A stretch of 64,000 bases of DNA, taken from Photobacterium halotolerans DSM 18316 (lineage in GTDB: Bacteria; Pseudomonadota; Gammaproteobacteria; Enterobacterales; Vibrionaceae). The stretch is from contig NZ_KE384319.1 of NCBI RefSeq assembly GCF_000425165.1, positions 62,001 through 126,000 of the forward strand, given 5' to 3'. The notes below the pieces were generated by a model. The model ran no database searches and was not told the DNA's origin. It saw nothing but the letters and a program-made list of their open reading frames with translations. This document shows positions 45,956 through 55,082 of this stretch, in pieces. The position numbers and the translations under genes are program-made. The stretch's first letter is position 1. Every line of letters starts with the position of its first letter.

Positions 45956-47008
45956 TTATTGTTTTTGGACTGCAGCAGCGAGCATGGCAAGCATCTCTTC
46001 CGTATCTTCCCAGCTTATGCAAGGGTCTGTGATAGATTGCCCATAAGTCAGGCCTTTTTCCTGACCGCTTTCCAGTGACTGATTACCTTCGACAATAAAG
46101 CTTTCTGCCATAATGCCGGCAATGTAGCGGCTGCCGTCTGTCAGCTGTTTGCAGATGTCGGCAGCCACATCAAGCTGGCGTTTATGCTGCTTCTGACAGT
46201 TTCCATGACTGAAATCGACCACCAGCTTAGTTGGCAGCGCAAACTCTTCCAGCGCGTCACAGGCCGCCTGAATATCTTCTGCGTGATAATTTGGCATTTT
46301 TCCGCCACGCAGAATAATGTGGCCATGGGGATTGCCTGCGGTTTTGTAAATCGTCATCTCGCCATTTTTTGCCGGGGAGCAAAAAACGTGCGGTGCGCGG
46401 GTGGCACGAATCGCATCTATCGCAATTTTGACATTACCATCGGTGCCGTTTTTAAATCCTACCGGGCAGGAAAGCGCAGAAGCCATTTCACGGTGTATCT
46501 GAGATTCAGTGGTCCGTGCGCCAATCGCTCCCCAGCTGATTAAATCGGCAATGTACTGGCCTGTGATCATATCAAGGAATTCGGTCGCCGTTGGCATGCC
46601 CAACTGGTTAATGTCGAGCAGTAATTTTCTGGCTTTGTACAAGCCGGCAACTAAATCCAGACTACCATCAAGATGGGGATCGGACACCAGGCCTTTCCAG
46701 CCAACAACAGTACGCGGTTTTTCGAAATAGGTGCGCATTACAATGCATAATTTTTCCTGGTATTTGTCTTTCAGTGTCAGCAGGCGACGCGCATAGTCCA
46801 GAGCAGCTTCTGTATCATGGACTGAACACGGACCCACAATGACCAGAAGGCGGTTATCTTTGCCTGTCAGAATGTTTTCGATCTCACGGCGGGAATGAGC
46901 GATGTGTTCGGCGATGGGATCTGTCATCGGGTGGGCGGCTTCCACTTCGTCTGGAGAAGGCATACGTCCGAGACTGACGGTACGAAGTTCATCGGTTTTT
47001 TGGGGCAT
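45956..47008 (-). CDS. aroH: 3-deoxy-7-phosphoheptulonate synthase, AroH-type
   Basis: A 350-aa class I DAHP synthase. It condenses phosphoenolpyruvate and erythrose-4-phosphate, the first step of the shikimate pathway. Motifs are [57 protein letters not shown] and [24 protein letters not shown] and [20 protein letters not shown] favour the Trp-sensitive AroH type over AroG or AroF. In E. coli aroH sits beside ppsA-ppsR and near ydiU; here an orphan PEP-synthase domain and selO (ydiU) follow in the same area, which supports the assignment. Confidence 0.88.
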   Translation of the reverse strand: MPQKTDELRTVSLGRMPSPDEVEAAHPMTDPIAEHIAHSRREIENILTGKDNRLLVIVGPCSVHDTEAALDYARRLLTLKDKYQEKLCIVMRTYFEKPRTVVGWKGLVSDPHLDGSLDLVAGLYKARKLLLDINQLGMPTATEFLDMITGQYIADLISWGAIGARTTESQIHREMASALSCPVGFKNGTDGNVKIAIDAIRATRAPHVFCSPAKNGEMTIYKTAGNPHGHIILRGGKMPNYHAEDIQAACDALEEFALPTKLVVDFSHGNCQKQHKRQLDVAADICKQLTDGSRYIAGIMAESFIVEGNQSLESGQEKGLTYGQSITDPCISWEDTEEMLAMLAAAVQKQ

Positions 47009-47278
47009 TTGGGCGCCTGCTTTTCAGGTGTAACATTGATGACGGATAAAGATAGCCTAAAAGGCTGCAGGAATAAACCAAACGATTAATATCCATCACC
47101 TTTATGGCCTGATTTTACTGGGATCTGCAGAAAACCTGAATAATGGTTGCGTTGGATAAAAGTGAATTGTTATGTTCCCTGTGAGCATAAAAATGATGCT
47201 TGCCTTTCAGGGTAACTCGGATGCTGAGCTACTTTGGTTGAATAACAGATAATAAACAGCAGTGTAAGGGAGATGGCT

Positions 47279-48202
47279 ATGATGTCCGCAGAGGAGTGGG
47301 CGACCAATGTTGTCGCGGGTAAAGAAATCGCATTAACGCGCTCGCAATTGGTATCAAGGTCAACAGATGAAGTCAGCAATACAGCCTTGATAGGGTTGGA
47401 TGCGTTAATGGCAGAAACCGGGATTCATCTCAGCGCTGTGTGTCAGCCGGATGCACTCAATGACGGTGAGAAAGCGGCATTGTCTGCGATAACAGGCTGC
47501 AAAGATACTGAGCAGTTTCTGGTTGACCGGCTGGTCAGTGATTTGTCTGAATTTGCTCAGAAACGTATTGCGGCAGGACAGACCAAACCGGTACTGAAGC
47601 TGAGACTCAGCGGAGCGGAGATTGTCAGCGAGAGTTCGCAGATTGGCGGCCATTTAATGCCGAAAGAAGAAAACCCCATGATGGGGCTGCGCGGTGTGGC
47701 TCGCTACCTGCACCCGCAGTGGGCCAGGATGTTTGCACTGCAGTGTAAAATTATAAAGCAGCTGCGCCTTGTTACCGGTGATCTGCCGATAGCTATAGTG
47801 ATTCCTTTTGTCCGGACATACAGCGATGCGGCATCCGTCCATGATTTGCTGGCAGAGCAAGGCTTGTTTCGCGGAAAGTCAGGTTTGCAGGTGCATCTGA
47901 TGTGTGATTTACCGGCCAATGCTGTGATGGCGGATAAATTTTTGCATTACTTTGATGGCGTGGTGATCGATCTGGATCATCTGGCACAACTGACGCTGGC
48001 GACAGACCCGGCAAATGACATGCTGGATTACGACGAACCTTATAATGACGCTGTGTTGTTTCTGGCGGAACGTACGCTGAAAAAAAGCCGGGAAGTGAAT
48101 AAGCCCTGTGAGTTACTGTCACGCTCTGTCACTGTTCAGCCAAAACTTCAGCGCTGGCTATCGGAACACGCCGTAACGAGTCTTATCTGCAGCCCGCAAT
48201 AA
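47279..48202 (+). CDS. Orphan PEP-synthase C-terminal barrel domain, likely catalytically impaired
   Basis: A 307-aa protein matching only the C-terminal PEP/pyruvate-binding barrel of PEP synthase: ENPMMGLRGVARYLHPQWARMFALQC, VIPFVRTYSDAASVHDLLAEQGLFRGKSGLQVHLMCDLPANAVMADKFLHYFDG and LAQLTLATD. It has no ATP-grasp or phosphohistidine domain. Where PEP synthase has its catalytic GxCGQGPSD loop, this protein has CELLSRSVTVQP, so the conserved glycine-glutamine context is lost. It probably does not make PEP and may bind the substrate or have a regulatory role. The ATG at 47279 has AAGGGAG six bases upstream. E. coli ppsA is also close to aroH. Confidence 0.75.
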   Translation: MMSAEEWATNVVAGKEIALTRSQLVSRSTDEVSNTALIGLDALMAETGIHLSAVCQPDALNDGEKAALSAITGCKDTEQFLVDRLVSDLSEFAQKRIAAGQTKPVLKLRLSGAEIVSESSQIGGHLMPKEENPMMGLRGVARYLHPQWARMFALQCKIIKQLRLVTGDLPIAIVIPFVRTYSDAASVHDLLAEQGLFRGKSGLQVHLMCDLPANAVMADKFLHYFDGVVIDLDHLAQLTLATDPANDMLDYDEPYNDAVLFLAERTLKKSREVNKPCELLSRSVTVQPKLQRWLSEHAVTSLICSPQ

Positions 48203-48208
48203 TTACGA

Positions 48209-48237
48209 AGAGCCTGAGTATTCAGGCTCTTTTTTTG
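48209..48237 (+). terminator. Rho-independent terminator after the PEP-synthase-like gene
   Basis: AGAGCCTGA pairs with TCAGGCTCT across a GTAT loop and is followed by T residues. It also faces the convergent selO gene. Confidence 0.9.
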
Positions 48238-48287
48238 CTTGCCGCTCTTTTCTATCGTGTCGGAATCGTGCCGGAAAAGCGTGCTTG

Positions 48288-49757
48288 CTAAGACGAGCAA
48301 CTGATTTCCAGCTCTTTTCCCCATTGCGGTGGTTTTTCAGCCAGATGCCCATAGTCAGGGTGTTCATCATAAGGATTGGCCAGAACGTTCAGCAGGGTTT
48401 CAACCATGGCATAGTCGCCACTTTCCGCCTGCTCAATGGCTTGCTGGGCTAAATAGTTCCGCAGTATGTATTTAGGATTATGCAGCCGCATGAGCGCTAA
48501 GCGATCGGCGTCTTTGTTCTGTTCGAGTGTCAGTCGCTTCGCGTAAGTGTTAAGCCAGGCTTGCAGGGGGGCGGGATCGTTAACCAGATCCGAAAACAGG
48601 TGGCTGCTGTCCGTCAGTTTTTCGGCAGGAATGCCAGTCAGCGTTCTGAAGAACAGGGTGTAATCTATCGCCTGATTGGCGAGCAGTTCAAACATTTCAC
48701 TGAACAGGGCACTGTCTTCTTTATGGCGTTCCATAATGCCCAATTTATTGCGCATCCGGATGCTGTATTCCTGTTGCAGGCTTGGCTGGTAGCTGTGCAA
48801 TGCGGCATCAATCTCTTCTTTGCTGAGCAGCGGGGTTAATGCATAACCAAGCGCAGATAAATTCCACAGCGCGATGGACGGTTGCTGGTTAAACGCGTAG
48901 CGGCCTGAATAGTCTGAATGGTTACAGATATAACCTGGCTGATAATCGTCCAGGAACCCGTAAGGACCGTAGTCGAATGTCAGTCCGAGCACTGACATGT
49001 TGTCGGTATTCATCACACCATGAGCAAAACCCACCGCTTGCCAGTCGGCGATTAAGGTGGCTGTCAGATCGACGATGCGCTGGAACATGGCCGCATACGG
49101 TGTGGCATGGGGGAGTAGATCAGCAAAATGATGCCTGATCAGATAATCCGCCAGCAGCTTCAGTTCCGCGTGCTGCCGGGTATAAAACAGGTATTCAAAG
49201 TGACCGAAACGCAGGTGGCTTTCTGCGACACGGATCAGTGTGGCGCCCGGTTCTACTTTTTCCCGGTAAACGGGGGTGTCGCTGGCTAACACGGCCAGTG
49301 CATGCGTGGTTCGGATACCCAGGCCTTTCATGGCCGCACTGGCCAGATATTCACGGATGCTGGAGCGTAACACCGCGCGTCCGTCTCCCATGCGGGAATA
49401 AGGGGTTTGCCCGGAGCCTTTCAGATGAATGTCCCATTTTTTGCCTTGTGATGTGATCACTTCTCCCATTAACAGGCCGCGTCCGTCGCCTAAATCCGGA
49501 TTGTACTGGCCGAACTGATGGCCTGTGTATTTCATGGCCAGCGGGTCTAGTCCGTGCAGTGCCTCGTTGCCGGTAAACAGTTCGGCAAAGAAAGGGGTCT
49601 GGGCTTCGGCAGGATCCAGCTCCAGCATTTCACAGACGGCAGGATTGACACTGACCAGATAAGGATTATCCAGCGGCTGGGGGATCACCCGGGTCCCGAA
49701 CACACTGGGTAATTCACTGTAAGTATTATTGAAAATCAATTCGGTCAGTTTGCGCAT
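48288..49757 (-). CDS. selO: Protein adenylyltransferase SelO (YdiU)
   Basis: A 489-aa pseudokinase-fold enzyme that transfers AMP to Ser/Thr/Tyr hydroxyls of target proteins. Features are YTGHQFGQYNPDLGDGRGLLMGEV, KGSGQTPYSRMGDGRAVLRSSIREYLAS, VNTDNMSVLGLTFDYGPYGFLDDY with the metal-binding N and D, and the C-terminal GKELEISCSS, in which a cysteine replaces the selenocysteine found in some homologues. Length fits E. coli YdiU (478 aa). The neighbourhood with aroH recalls the E. coli ydiU-aroH region. Confidence 0.93.
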   Translation of the reverse strand: MRKLTELIFNNTYSELPSVFGTRVIPQPLDNPYLVSVNPAVCEMLELDPAEAQTPFFAELFTGNEALHGLDPLAMKYTGHQFGQYNPDLGDGRGLLMGEVITSQGKKWDIHLKGSGQTPYSRMGDGRAVLRSSIREYLASAAMKGLGIRTTHALAVLASDTPVYREKVEPGATLIRVAESHLRFGHFEYLFYTRQHAELKLLADYLIRHHFADLLPHATPYAAMFQRIVDLTATLIADWQAVGFAHGVMNTDNMSVLGLTFDYGPYGFLDDYQPGYICNHSDYSGRYAFNQQPSIALWNLSALGYALTPLLSKEEIDAALHSYQPSLQQEYSIRMRNKLGIMERHKEDSALFSEMFELLANQAIDYTLFFRTLTGIPAEKLTDSSHLFSDLVNDPAPLQAWLNTYAKRLTLEQNKDADRLALMRLHNPKYILRNYLAQQAIEQAESGDYAMVETLLNVLANPYDEHPDYGHLAEKPPQWGKELEISCSS

Positions 49758-49910
49758 AATGGCTGCCAGGAAGATGAAAGTGAGGGGTAGCGTATCAAGT
49801 TACGGCCTGTAAACAAGGCATAAAATGTAGGGTTAATGGCATCGGAAAGCGGGCCTCCTCATAACATAAGCATAGAAGAGGCCAACAATAGTGTCAGTTA
49901 GCGAAGGAAA

Positions 49911-51254
49911 TCAATCAATCGCTTCAATATCGACGATCTTTGATCGGTTCATGATGATCTTCCAGCGCTGAATTTTAGGTTCCTGATCTTCGTCACTTTC
50001 CCGGGTGATCAGGTTAATCAGGTGACGTTTTTCAACCGATTCTCTCGCCACCTGGCCGTCACGCATGACGTAAATCTTCTGGGAGCCTTTTTCCATCAGG
50101 GTGGACAGAAACCGCAGATCAAAAAGAATCGATTCTTTAGTTTGTTCATACCCGGTCAGAAACTTGGTCGTCGACATCCTGGTGGTGCTTTTATAATGCA
50201 GAATGGCTTCTTCTTTCGCCGACACCTTATGCTTGCGTGCTTTTTTGATGTCATCATCCAGGGTGTCGTAACGCATGTATTCCAGCCATTCCAGCTGGCG
50301 GCCAATCAGCTTATTGCTGTCGCTGTCAAAGAACTGTTTACGCCACTTGGGCTTACCTTTTCGTACCCAGCGCCAGAGTGCGTGCTTAAGGTCGTCTTTA
50401 AACACCTCACGGGCGGCATAAATCACCGACAGCACCAGAATAAACGACGCGGTAATGTCACCAAGCACGCCGCGGGCCTCAATCAGCATGATGGTGACGA
50501 AGATCATCACAAAACCGGCGGCAAATCCCGTCACGACTTTTTTGGTGGTATTGCCCAAAACCGTCGTGCTCTCTTTCATAGTGACCGGGTATTCTATCAG
50601 GCGTCGTAACAGCCGCATTTTATTCGACATGCGCGTTGGATCAGCGGTTGCGCGCTCAGAGTTATAATTATTGGATAAACGATGAGCGGACTCTGCCTGG
50701 CAAAAATCCAGATACAGGTTTTTAATTTCGCTGTAGTTTTCCGCCCTTGGCAGGTGAGCGACCAACGAAAGGAAACGCTGTTCAGTAAACCAGGATAAAT
50801 AGTTATCTATGTTCTGGTAATACTTGAGCAGTTCTTCATCACTTGGCACATTGCGGCGCAAACGCTTGAGGATACCCGCCGAGACGCTGGCGACTTCTTC
50901 CAGCTCCTCTGTGGTTCGTTCCGTTTTTTCATCCAGCAGCTGGTGGACGGTTTCTTCCAGAGCGACCGCAAACTGGTAAGCAAACAAACTCAGGCTCAAA
51001 CGATACTGACCGGATGGCAAATTACCACGGCTGGCGAGACGACTGTGAACCAGTGGAAGGTGATGCACATCACTGAAGTAAGTCCGCTTACCGTGAATGA
51101 CATTATGGTAGAACTCGTCTTCAGACATGATATTGGCGTTCAGGCCAAGTTCACCGGGAATGAAAAGAAATACATCAAGCTGACGATTTTTTGCCTCATG
51201 AATGACATGCGACATTTTCAGGTTATGGCCATCTTTCTTTTCAACGGTTATCAC
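49911..51254 (-). CDS. Inner-membrane protein of unknown function
   Basis: A 447-aa protein with a soluble N-terminal half, two adjacent hydrophobic helices (about 240-290: VVTGFAAGFVMIFVTIMLIEA and ITASFILVLSVIYAA) and a charged soluble C-terminal half ending EPKIQRWKIIMNRSKIVDIEAID. No conserved domain is recognised. The frame begins with GTG (51252-51254), with GAGAGG about 12 bases upstream; an ATG at 51213-51215 is an alternative. It is divergent from the S1-domain gene. The hairpin topology, with both halves facing the cytoplasm, is inferred. Confidence 0.7.
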   Translation of the reverse strand: MITVEKKDGHNLKMSHVIHEAKNRQLDVFLFIPGELGLNANIMSEDEFYHNVIHGKRTYFSDVHHLPLVHSRLASRGNLPSGQYRLSLSLFAYQFAVALEETVHQLLDEKTERTTEELEEVASVSAGILKRLRRNVPSDEELLKYYQNIDNYLSWFTEQRFLSLVAHLPRAENYSEIKNLYLDFCQAESAHRLSNNYNSERATADPTRMSNKMRLLRRLIEYPVTMKESTTVLGNTTKKVVTGFAAGFVMIFVTIMLIEARGVLGDITASFILVLSVIYAAREVFKDDLKHALWRWVRKGKPKWRKQFFDSDSNKLIGRQLEWLEYMRYDTLDDDIKKARKHKVSAKEEAILHYKSTTRMSTTKFLTGYEQTKESILFDLRFLSTLMEKGSQKIYVMRDGQVARESVEKRHLINLITRESDEDQEPKIQRWKIIMNRSKIVDIEAID

Positions 51255-51555
51255 TTAAATTTGTTCCTCTCTGAAGGTTCTGTGGTGTGGCTTGGCTGGA
51301 TTCAGTTGCTGTTAGAATTTTAGTGTAAACTCATGTGAAATAGCACTACCAGACAACGAGTTATGGCTCGACAGCAGAAATTTTGGCCAGAAACGCCTAT
51401 TTTGGTCAGGCAGCCTGAATCAACATCACGTATAATGCGCGTTTCAAAATAGCGTGCTTTCTCCCGTACAGCGTTAGTTTTGTGTCAGAAACCCTGCTGA
51501 CCGGAGATTGAGGCGGATAACCGCTGGAATAGTTTACCCTGAGAGTGACATATTT
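51255..51555. other. Divergent promoter region
   Basis: Between the leftward membrane protein gene and the rightward CvfB-type gene. TATAAT at 51431-51436 is a good -10 hexamer for the rightward gene, but no -35 sits at 17 bases; TTGGTC at 51402-51407 is 23 bases away. No other structure was noted. Confidence 0.35.
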
Positions 51556-52395
51556 ATGATTAAAATTGGTCAGTACAACACGTTGGAAGTCGTAAAAATT
51601 GTAGATTTTGGCGTGTTTCTGGATGGTGGCGAGGATTTTGGCAATATTTTGCTGCCGAAATCGTCTGTGCCTGAAGGCACATCTCTGGGGGATAATCTGG
51701 AGGTGTTTGTCTATTTTGACTCTGAAGATGACATTATTGCGACGACGAAAAAACCGCTGGCGCAAGTCGGCGACTTTGCTTTGCTGAAGATAGTTGGCAT
51801 TTCTGGAGTCGGCGCCTTTGTTGACTGGGGACTGGATAAAGATCTGCTGGTGCCCTTCAGTGAGCAGCGACGCCGGCTGGAAGTCGGCCAGAATATTCTG
51901 GTACGAATCTACACCGATAAAGCGTCCGGTCGCATAGTCGGCTCGACCAAACTGAACCGTTTTCTGGATAAAACACCGGCACCTTATCAAGTGGGTGATG
52001 AAGTGAAAGTCCTAATCGCGGAAACGACTGAGCTGGGTTACAAAGCGGTGATCGAAGATTTGCACTGGGGACTTTTCTTTAAGACCGAAGCGTTTGGTAA
52101 GCTGTTTGTCGGTAAGAAACTGAAAGCCTATATCAAAGAAATTCGCCCCGATGGCAAGATCAACCTGTCGTTACAAAAAGCAGGCAAAGCGAAAGTGGAC
52201 GATCTGGCGGATAAAATCCTGACAACGCTGGAGCGGCAGGGGGGCTTTCTGCCTTTGAGCGATAAGTCAGCACCCGATGATATCTTCAAAGCGTTCAGAA
52301 CCAGTAAAGCTACCTTCAAGAAAACCATTGGCAGCTTATACAAGAAAGGCCTGATCATCATCGAAAATGACGGTATCCGTCTCAACGATAACTGA
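51556..52395 (+). CDS. CvfB/YitL-family S1 RNA-binding protein
   Basis: A 279-aa protein with tandem S1-like OB folds: KIGQYNTLEVVKIVDFGVFLDGG (first), LLKIVGISGVGAFVDWGLDKDLLVPFSEQ (second), a third fold in the 150-215 region, and a C-terminal winged-helix (FKAFRTSKATFKKTIGSLYKKGLI). CvfB of staphylococci binds RNA and affects virulence gene expression. Enterobacterial homologues are uncharacterised. The ATG at 51556 begins the conserved MIKIGQYNTLEV; the frame upstream to 51508 is not conserved. Confidence 0.87.
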   Translation: MIKIGQYNTLEVVKIVDFGVFLDGGEDFGNILLPKSSVPEGTSLGDNLEVFVYFDSEDDIIATTKKPLAQVGDFALLKIVGISGVGAFVDWGLDKDLLVPFSEQRRRLEVGQNILVRIYTDKASGRIVGSTKLNRFLDKTPAPYQVGDEVKVLIAETTELGYKAVIEDLHWGLFFKTEAFGKLFVGKKLKAYIKEIRPDGKINLSLQKAGKAKVDDLADKILTTLERQGGFLPLSDKSAPDDIFKAFRTSKATFKKTIGSLYKKGLIIIENDGIRLNDN

Positions 52396-52415
52396 AAGTG
52401 CTGCAACCCTGACCT

Positions 52416-52442
52416 AAGCCGGTGAAACTCACCGGCTTTTTT
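52416..52442 (+). terminator. Rho-independent terminator after the CvfB-type gene
   Basis: AAGCCGGTGA pairs with TCACCGGCTT across an AAC loop and is followed by six T. Confidence 0.92.
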
Positions 52443-52606
52443 GTGACCGCTGTTATTCTCTCTTGCTCAATATGAGCGTATGTTTATATACCTGAATGGT
52501 TACAGCATTGAGCCATTTATAGTCATTGATTGTGAGTAAAAAATTGTTAGGTCCCATCCAAGGCTTATCTAACCTGACAACACACTACAATTGACAAGGA
52601 ATAAAC

Positions 52607-54223
52607 ATGCAAGGAATGAAAGTGAAAGCGCTGGCAGCAGGTATTTCGCTGCTGATGTCTGGCGCGGCTTACGCAGCCGACGTGCCTGCGGGTGTGACGC
52701 TGGCAGAGAAACAGGAAATTGTCTGGAGCCTGGGCGGTGAGGTGCCAACCTTAGATCCCACCATGACTACAGATGACTCAAGCAGCAAAGTGATCAGCGA
52801 TTTGTTCGACGGTTTAGTGTCTGAAGATAAGGAAGGGAATATTATTCCAGCTTTGGCCACACACTGGGACATCTCTGCTGATGGCAAAACCGTGACCTTC
52901 CATCTTCGTGACGGGCTGAAGTGGTCTAACGGCGAGCCACTAACAGCGCATGATGTGGAATACAGCTTTAAGCGCAATGCCGATCCGGCATCCGCAGCAC
53001 CTTATTCGTGGTATCTGGGTACAGCGAATATTGTAAATGCTGTAGACATCACTGATGGCAAAAAAGACAAAGAGACTCTGGGTGTCAAGGCACTGGACGA
53101 CAACACCGTTCAGTTTAGCCTGACTCAGCCAACCCCTTACTTTGTCAAAATGCTCTCACATCCATCCACGTTTCCTGTCTACCGTAAAGCGGTTGAAAAA
53201 TATGGCGATAACTGGACCAATCCGGATCATATCGTCAGCTCAGGTGCGTACACTCTGACGAACTGGGTAGTGAACGAGCGCATTGATCTGGTACGTAACC
53301 CGGCCTACTGGAACGATGCTAAAACCGTGATTAACAAAGCCGCCTATCTGGCGATTGAAAACCAGACGGCAGAGTATAACCGTTACCGTACCGGTGAAAT
53401 TGACATCACGGCGACATTTCCGCTCGAACAGTATAAGCAAATCAAGCAAGAGCGTCCTGATGAGCTGCTGACCATGCCATCGCTGGCGACTTATTATTAT
53501 CTGTTCAACTTAGATAAGAAGCCATTTGATGATGTGCGCGTCCGTAAAGCACTGGCTTACGCGATCGATCGTGATGTGGTGACTCAGTTTATTCTGGGGC
53601 AGGGGCAGATCCCGGCTTACGGTGTGACACCGCCTGCCGTAGCGGGTTTTGATGCACCGGAATTGCCCTGGGCTTCACTGTCTCAGAAGGAACGTAACCA
53701 AAAAGCGCGGGAATTGTTGAAAGAAGCGGGCTATTCGAAAGATAACCCGCTGAAATTTGAGCTGGTATATAACACCAATGAATCGCACAAAAAACTGGCG
53801 CTGGCGATGCTGTCGATGTGGAAACAAAGCCTGCCGGTAGAAGTGGATCTGGCAAATCAGGAATGGAAAACCTTCCTGCAGAAACTGGCTCAGAAAGACT
53901 TCAGCCTGGCGCGCTATGCCTGGGTAGGTGACTACAACGAAGCATCAACCTTTTTGTCGTACTTTGAAAGCAAGGGCATGAACTATTCGCGCTGGGCCAA
54001 CCAAGCCTACGACAAAGCAATGGCAGACGCCTTAGCGGCGAAATCAGATAAAGAGCGTAATCACTTCTATCAGGAAGCGGAACGTATTTTTGCTGAAGAT
54101 ATGCCGGCTATCCCTGTGTATTTTTATACCAAGACAGTCATCAAGTCGCCCAAAGTCGGCGGGTATTCCACGACCAATGCCTCGGCAAACCGTTACACCC
54201 GTGATTTGTATATCATGAAGTGA
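52607..54223 (+). CDS. oppA: Oligopeptide ABC transporter substrate-binding protein (OppA-type)
   Basis: A 538-aa periplasmic binding protein of family 5. A signal peptide (1-23, ending SGAAYAADV) precedes EVPTLDPTMTTDDSSSKVISDLFDGLV, TFHLRDGLKWSNGEPLTAHDVEYSFKR, FNLDKKPFDDVRVRKALAYAIDRD and the C-terminal DMPAIPVYFYTK. Overall it resembles OppA. No permease or ATPase genes follow; the next gene, moeB, is convergent with a terminator between, so this copy is an orphan or works with an opp system elsewhere. AAGGA precedes the ATG; a second in-frame ATG lies at 52616. Confidence 0.88.
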   Translation: MQGMKVKALAAGISLLMSGAAYAADVPAGVTLAEKQEIVWSLGGEVPTLDPTMTTDDSSSKVISDLFDGLVSEDKEGNIIPALATHWDISADGKTVTFHLRDGLKWSNGEPLTAHDVEYSFKRNADPASAAPYSWYLGTANIVNAVDITDGKKDKETLGVKALDDNTVQFSLTQPTPYFVKMLSHPSTFPVYRKAVEKYGDNWTNPDHIVSSGAYTLTNWVVNERIDLVRNPAYWNDAKTVINKAAYLAIENQTAEYNRYRTGEIDITATFPLEQYKQIKQERPDELLTMPSLATYYYLFNLDKKPFDDVRVRKALAYAIDRDVVTQFILGQGQIPAYGVTPPAVAGFDAPELPWASLSQKERNQKARELLKEAGYSKDNPLKFELVYNTNESHKKLALAMLSMWKQSLPVEVDLANQEWKTFLQKLAQKDFSLARYAWVGDYNEASTFLSYFESKGMNYSRWANQAYDKAMADALAAKSDKERNHFYQEAERIFAEDMPAIPVYFYTKTVIKSPKVGGYSTTNASANRYTRDLYIMK

Positions 54224-54265
54224 TGCGGCGAAACGTTCTGTGATATTGGCTAAAGAGCCTTAAGC

Positions 54266-54295
54266 AAAGAGCCTGATTTCAGTCAGGCTCTTTTT
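54266..54295. terminator. Rho-independent terminator between oppA and moeB
   Basis: AAAGAGCCTGA pairs with TCAGGCTCTTT across TTTCAG, followed by T residues. It probably serves both convergent genes. Confidence 0.88.
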
Positions 54296-54302
54296 ACGGG
54301 GG

Positions 54303-55082
54303 TTACTCATTACTTCCGCAAACCGGGCAGTTCGCCTGTTTCATCAGCTTCATTTCCTGCCAGTGCATGGTCATGGCGTCCAGCAGCAGAATTTTGCCTG
54401 TGAGCGGTTTGCCCATAGCCGCAATCACTTTGATGGCTTCCATCGCCTGCACCGCACCGATGATACCGACCAGAGGAGATATAACACCGGCTTCGACACA
54501 GGTCAGGTTTTGTTCGCCGAACAGGCTGCTCAGGCAGGCATAGCAAGGCTGATCGTCCTGATAGGTGAAGACACTGACCTGACCTTCCATGCGTATTGCC
54601 GCGCCGGAAACCAGCGGGGTTTTAGTCTGGTAACACAAACGGTTCAGCTGGTTTCGGGTCGGCAGGTTATCGCTGCAGTCGACAACCAGCGTGTGCTGTT
54701 TTATCAGGGCGAGCAGGGCCACATCATCCAGCCGCTCGCCAATGGCGCGGACAGTACAGTGCGGATTTAGCCGCTCTAGTGCCTGTTTGGCAGAGTCGAC
54801 TTTCAGCATACCCACAGTCGCGTCGTGGTGAAGCACCTGGCGTTGCAGATTGGAGAGCTCAACCTTATCGTCATCAATCAGGGTCAGCACGCCGGTGCCG
54901 GCCGCAGCCAGATACTGGCTCGCGGCACAACCTAAACCACCGGCACCGAGGATCAGTATGTGCGCCGCTTTTAAGGCTTCCTGGCCCTCAAAGTCGAACT
55001 GACGCAAAATGATCTGCCGGTTGTAACGCAGCATTTCTTGATCAGATAACTCTTCCATGACTGGCTCCTGCTCGGTCATCAT
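54303..55082 (-). CDS. moeB: Molybdopterin-synthase adenylyltransferase MoeB
   Basis: A 259-aa E1-like enzyme that adenylates the C-terminal Gly of MoaD for sulfuration during molybdopterin synthesis. It has ELSDQEMLRYNRQIILRQFDFEGQEALK, the nucleotide-binding ILGAGGLGCAASQYL, LQRQVLHHDATVG, CSDNLPTRNQLN, and the zinc-binding pairs CYAC and CPVC. The active-site cysteine lies in LTCVEAGV. The first ATG directly follows the moeA stop; the gene is translationally coupled to moeA. ThiF is a close relative, but the moeA neighbour favours MoeB. Confidence 0.95.
   Translation of the reverse strand: MMTEQEPVMEELSDQEMLRYNRQIILRQFDFEGQEALKAAHILILGAGGLGCAASQYLAAAGTGVLTLIDDDKVELSNLQRQVLHHDATVGMLKVDSAKQALERLNPHCTVRAIGERLDDVALLALIKQHTLVVDCSDNLPTRNQLNRLCYQTKTPLVSGAAIRMEGQVSVFTYQDDQPCYACLSSLFGEQNLTCVEAGVISPLVGIIGAVQAMEAIKVIAAMGKPLTGKILLLDAMTMHWQEMKLMKQANCPVCGSNE

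Noticed and set aside
49852..49882. GGCCTC/GAGGCC dyad after the 447-aa membrane protein gene as a terminator
   Set aside because: The stem is only six base pairs with a 19-base loop and no T-run on the minus strand.
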